The position numbers were made by a program, and so were the translations under genes. A stretch of 8,403 bases of DNA from the NCBI GenBank assembly GCA_966250375.1, contig CBINHE010000142.1:1-8403 (forward strand). Direction: 5' to 3'. Positions 6,917 through 8,403 of this stretch are shown piece after piece. Under the pieces are notes generated by a model that saw only the letters and a list, made by a program, of their open reading frames with translations, made no database searches and was not told where the DNA came from. Origin of the DNA: CAMLDH01 sp966250375 (lineage in GTDB: Bacteria > Pseudomonadota > Gammaproteobacteria > Burkholderiales > Burkholderiaceae_D). Each line of letters begins with the position of its first letter. The stretch's first letter is position 1.

Positions 6917-8131
6917 TTAAATTTTTGCAGTCGTCATTGCCGCGCTGCCCCAGGTGGTACGCCACCGCGCCTTGACCAGTGACAGACCCAGCAGGGCAAT
7001 CACGGCCAGCGAGGCGAAAATGGTCAAGCCAATTTGATAGCTGCCGGTGATCTGCTTCGAATAACCGAGGCTGGATGCAAGATAAAAACCGCCGATGCCG
7101 CCCGCCATGCCGACCAGTCCGGTCATCACGCCGATCTCCTTGCGAAAGCGCTGCGGCACCAACTGAAATACCGCGCCGTTGCCAGTACCGAGGGCCAGCA
7201 TCGCCACTACAAACACGACCACTGCGGCGACAGGCGAGTGCAAGCCGGTGCTCGCGACGAACAGCGCGGTGGCTGCCAGAACATACATGATCGACAAAGT
7301 CTTGATGCCGCCGATGCGATCGGCAATACGGCCGCCCAGCGGACGCACCAGCGATCCGGCAAATACGCAAGCTGCGGTGAAATAGCCTGCCGTCACCGGC
7401 GACAACCCGTATTGGCTATTGAAATAAATCGTGAGCGACGATGCCAGCCCGGAGAACCCGCCAAAAGTCACGCTATAGAAAAACATGAACCACCATGCGT
7501 CCTTGTCTTTGAGTACATGCAGATATTCGACCATCGATTTTGGTGGTGGTGCCGAAGGCGCATCCTTCGCAAAAATCACGTACACCGCAAAGGCAATGCC
7601 TAATGGAATCAGGCACAAGCCGAACACGTTTTGCCAACCGAAGGCAATGGCCAGCGACGGCGCAAACAGTGCCGCGAACGCAGTGCCGGAATTGCCCGCG
7701 CCGGCGATGCCGAGCGCGGTGCCTTGATGTTCCGGCGGATACCAGCGCGACGCCAGCGGCAGTGCAACAGCAAACGCGGCGCCGGCAACACCCAGCAGGA
7801 TGCCGAGCGTGAGCATGGTGTCGTAGTTGTTTATCGTCCCCAGCCACGCCCATGCCAGACCGGCAATCACAATCACCTGACCGATCGCGCCGGCTTTCTT
7901 CGGCTTCAAGTGGTCGACCAGCACGCCCATCACGATGCGCAGCAATGCACCGGCCAATAGCGGCGTTGCCACCATCAAGCCTTTTTGCGCGGCAGTGAGG
8001 CCAAGGTCTTTCGAGATCTGCACGGCCAGCGGTCCGAGCAGCACCCAGACCATGAAGCTGAGATCGAAATAAAAAAAGGATGCGAGCAGGGTCGGGGTGT
8101 GGCCCGCTTTCCAAAATGACGTTGTTTTCAT
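6917..8131 (-). CDS. nasA: NarK/NasA-type MFS nitrate/nitrite transporter
   Basis: The 404-residue membrane protein belongs to the nitrate/nitrite porter family and would import nitrate for assimilation. About 12 hydrophobic segments span it. Both nitrate signature motifs are present: GIAGAGNSGT (141-150) and GTGNGAVFQLVP (315-326). The substrate-binding arginines expected in helices 2 and 8 are likely Arg65 (ALLRIVMG) and Arg263 (SLVRPLGGRIADR). Its length matches single-domain bacterial NasA/NarK1 proteins. The chosen ATG at 8129-8131 has AAAGG six bases upstream; an in-frame start five codons earlier (8146) is less likely. It is the first gene of an operon with the phosphatase-kinase and is preceded by a sigma-54-type promoter. 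Assimilatory rather than respiratory use is inferred from that context. Confidence 0.92.
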   Translation of the reverse strand: MKTTSFWKAGHTPTLLASFFYFDLSFMVWVLLGPLAVQISKDLGLTAAQKGLMVATPLLAGALLRIVMGVLVDHLKPKKAGAIGQVIVIAGLAWAWLGTINNYDTMLTLGILLGVAGAAFAVALPLASRWYPPEHQGTALGIAGAGNSGTAFAALFAPSLAIAFGWQNVFGLCLIPLGIAFAVYVIFAKDAPSAPPPKSMVEYLHVLKDKDAWWFMFFYSVTFGGFSGLASSLTIYFNSQYGLSPVTAGYFTAACVFAGSLVRPLGGRIADRIGGIKTLSIMYVLAATALFVASTGLHSPVAAVVVFVVAMLALGTGNGAVFQLVPQRFRKEIGVMTGLVGMAGGIGGFYLASSLGYSKQITGSYQIGLTIFASLAVIALLGLSLVKARWRTTWGSAAMTTAKI

Positions 8132-8170
8132 GATGTGCCTTTGCATCTACTAATGGGATGGGATCGAGTT

Positions 8171-8185
8171 GCACTATGCAAGTGC
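8171..8185. promoter_or_regulatory. NtrC-like dyad overlapping the -12 promoter element
   Basis: GCACT-ATGCA-AGTGC is a perfect 5+5 inverted repeat with a five-base spacer. It fits the GCAC-N7-GTGC core of NtrC operators. It lies over the -12 box rather than the usual -100 to -150 region, where a bound protein would more likely block than activate. Binding by NtrC is inferred from sequence only. Confidence 0.4.
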
Positions 8186-8192
8186 TGTGCCC
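8177..8192 (-). promoter_or_regulatory. Sigma-54 (RpoN) promoter for the nitrate transporter operon
   Basis: The minus strand reads GGGCACAGCACTTGCA, one base from the sigma-54 consensus TGGCACN5TTGCA, with the required GG-N10-GC spacing. Transcription would start near 8166, giving a 5' leader of about 35 bases before the ATG at 8131. Sigma-54 control with NtrC is common for nitrogen assimilation genes in Proteobacteria, and fits this transporter. Confidence 0.75.
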
Positions 8193-8210
8193 ATTCATTT
8201 TTGGCAGGTT

Positions 8211-8252
8211 CATGCATAAGCATGTAGACAGAAGTTTTCTGGCATATGCCAG
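8211..8252. promoter_or_regulatory. Two palindromes upstream of the sigma-54 promoter
   Basis: CATGC-ATAA-GCATG (8211-8224) and the perfect 14-base palindrome CTGGCATATGCCAG (8239-8252) lie about 50 and 80 bases upstream of the predicted start of transcription. That is where an activator or a second regulator could bind. Neither matches a regulator site I can name with confidence. Confidence 0.35.
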
Positions 8253-8350
8253 GCTGGGATGACGGAGCGCGGTTTGGTTACCTCTCCGGCAAGCGGGCGT
8301 ATGTACTAAGTAACCGCGCAAAATTAATTGTGATTTTTACGCGGCATTTT

Positions 8351-8403
8351 TTGTAGGAGCGGGCCTTGCCCGCGATAGGTGTTAGCGCCTGCAAGCTATC
8401 GCG
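8351..8403. repeat. REP-like palindromic element (runs to the window edge)
   Basis: The text TGTAGGAGCGGGCCTTGCCC resembles REP elements common in Pseudomonas and other Proteobacteria genomes. GCGGGC (8359-8364) and GCCCGC (8368-8373) form a tight hairpin with a CTT loop. CGCGATAG (8371-8378) can instead pair with CTATCGCG (8396-8403), so the two stems compete. The element may continue past the window. Dispersed copies cannot be seen here. Confidence 0.6.

Noticed and set aside
6888..7370. Upstream extension of the phosphatase-kinase frame to a start at 7370
   Set aside because: The extra 161 codons lie inside the transporter gene in another frame, and the PP2C domain begins right after the ATG at 6887.
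8267..8319. Inverted repeat GCGCGGTT / AACCGCGC with a 37-base loop
   Set aside because: The loop is long and no T-run follows; too weak to call as a terminator or operator.
1..8403. CRISPR array, tRNA, rRNA, insertion sequence or integrase
   Set aside because: No regularly spaced repeats, no RNA gene signatures, and no transposase or integrase reading frame were seen on either strand.

Overview
The window looks like a chromosomal accessory junction from a betaproteobacterium. Burkholderiales, probably Oxalobacteraceae-like, is an inference from protein style, coding composition of roughly 55-62% G+C and gene content; no taxonomic marker is present. Two blocks of nitrate-assimilation genes flank a block of type VI secretion (T6SS) effector genes and gene fragments.

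Left block (1-1270, plus strand). A strong intrinsic terminator or attenuator hairpin with a very long perfect palindrome comes first. It is followed by a decayed 5' piece of nrtA, the nitrate-binding protein of an ABC importer, and then directly by an intact nrtD-type ATPase gene. The permease gene nrtB, expected between them, is missing, so this copy of the importer cannot work on its own.

Middle block (about 1271-4893, minus strand). In transcription order it holds a 5' fragment of vgrG (T6SS spike), a DUF3304 lipoprotein that is the likely immunity protein (Tli1-like), a full-length Tle1-type phospholipase effector (DUF2235, with a Ser-Asp-His set) overlapping the immunity gene by ATGA, and a frameshifted remnant of a second, diverged tle1. 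A 36% G+C patch straddles the immunity/toxin junction and suggests recombination there. No T6SS structural genes are present.

Right block (5184-8403, minus strand). A NarK/NasA-type nitrate transporter is followed 29 bp later by a membrane-anchored protein that fuses a PP2C phosphatase to a Ser/Thr kinase. This is the gene order seen in the Pseudomonas aeruginosa nas cluster (PA1783-PA1782), where nirB-nirD-nitrate reductase follow. Here the T6SS fragments lie where nirB would be. The transporter has a near-consensus sigma-54 promoter with an NtrC-like dyad lying over its -12 element, so nitrogen control is likely. A REP-like hairpin element ends the window.

Overall the window reads as a nitrate-assimilation locus that has been split and partly eroded, with a toxin-immunity module lodged between its halves. 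The parts that look functional are the transporter, the kinase/phosphatase, the tli-tle1 pair and possibly the ATPase.
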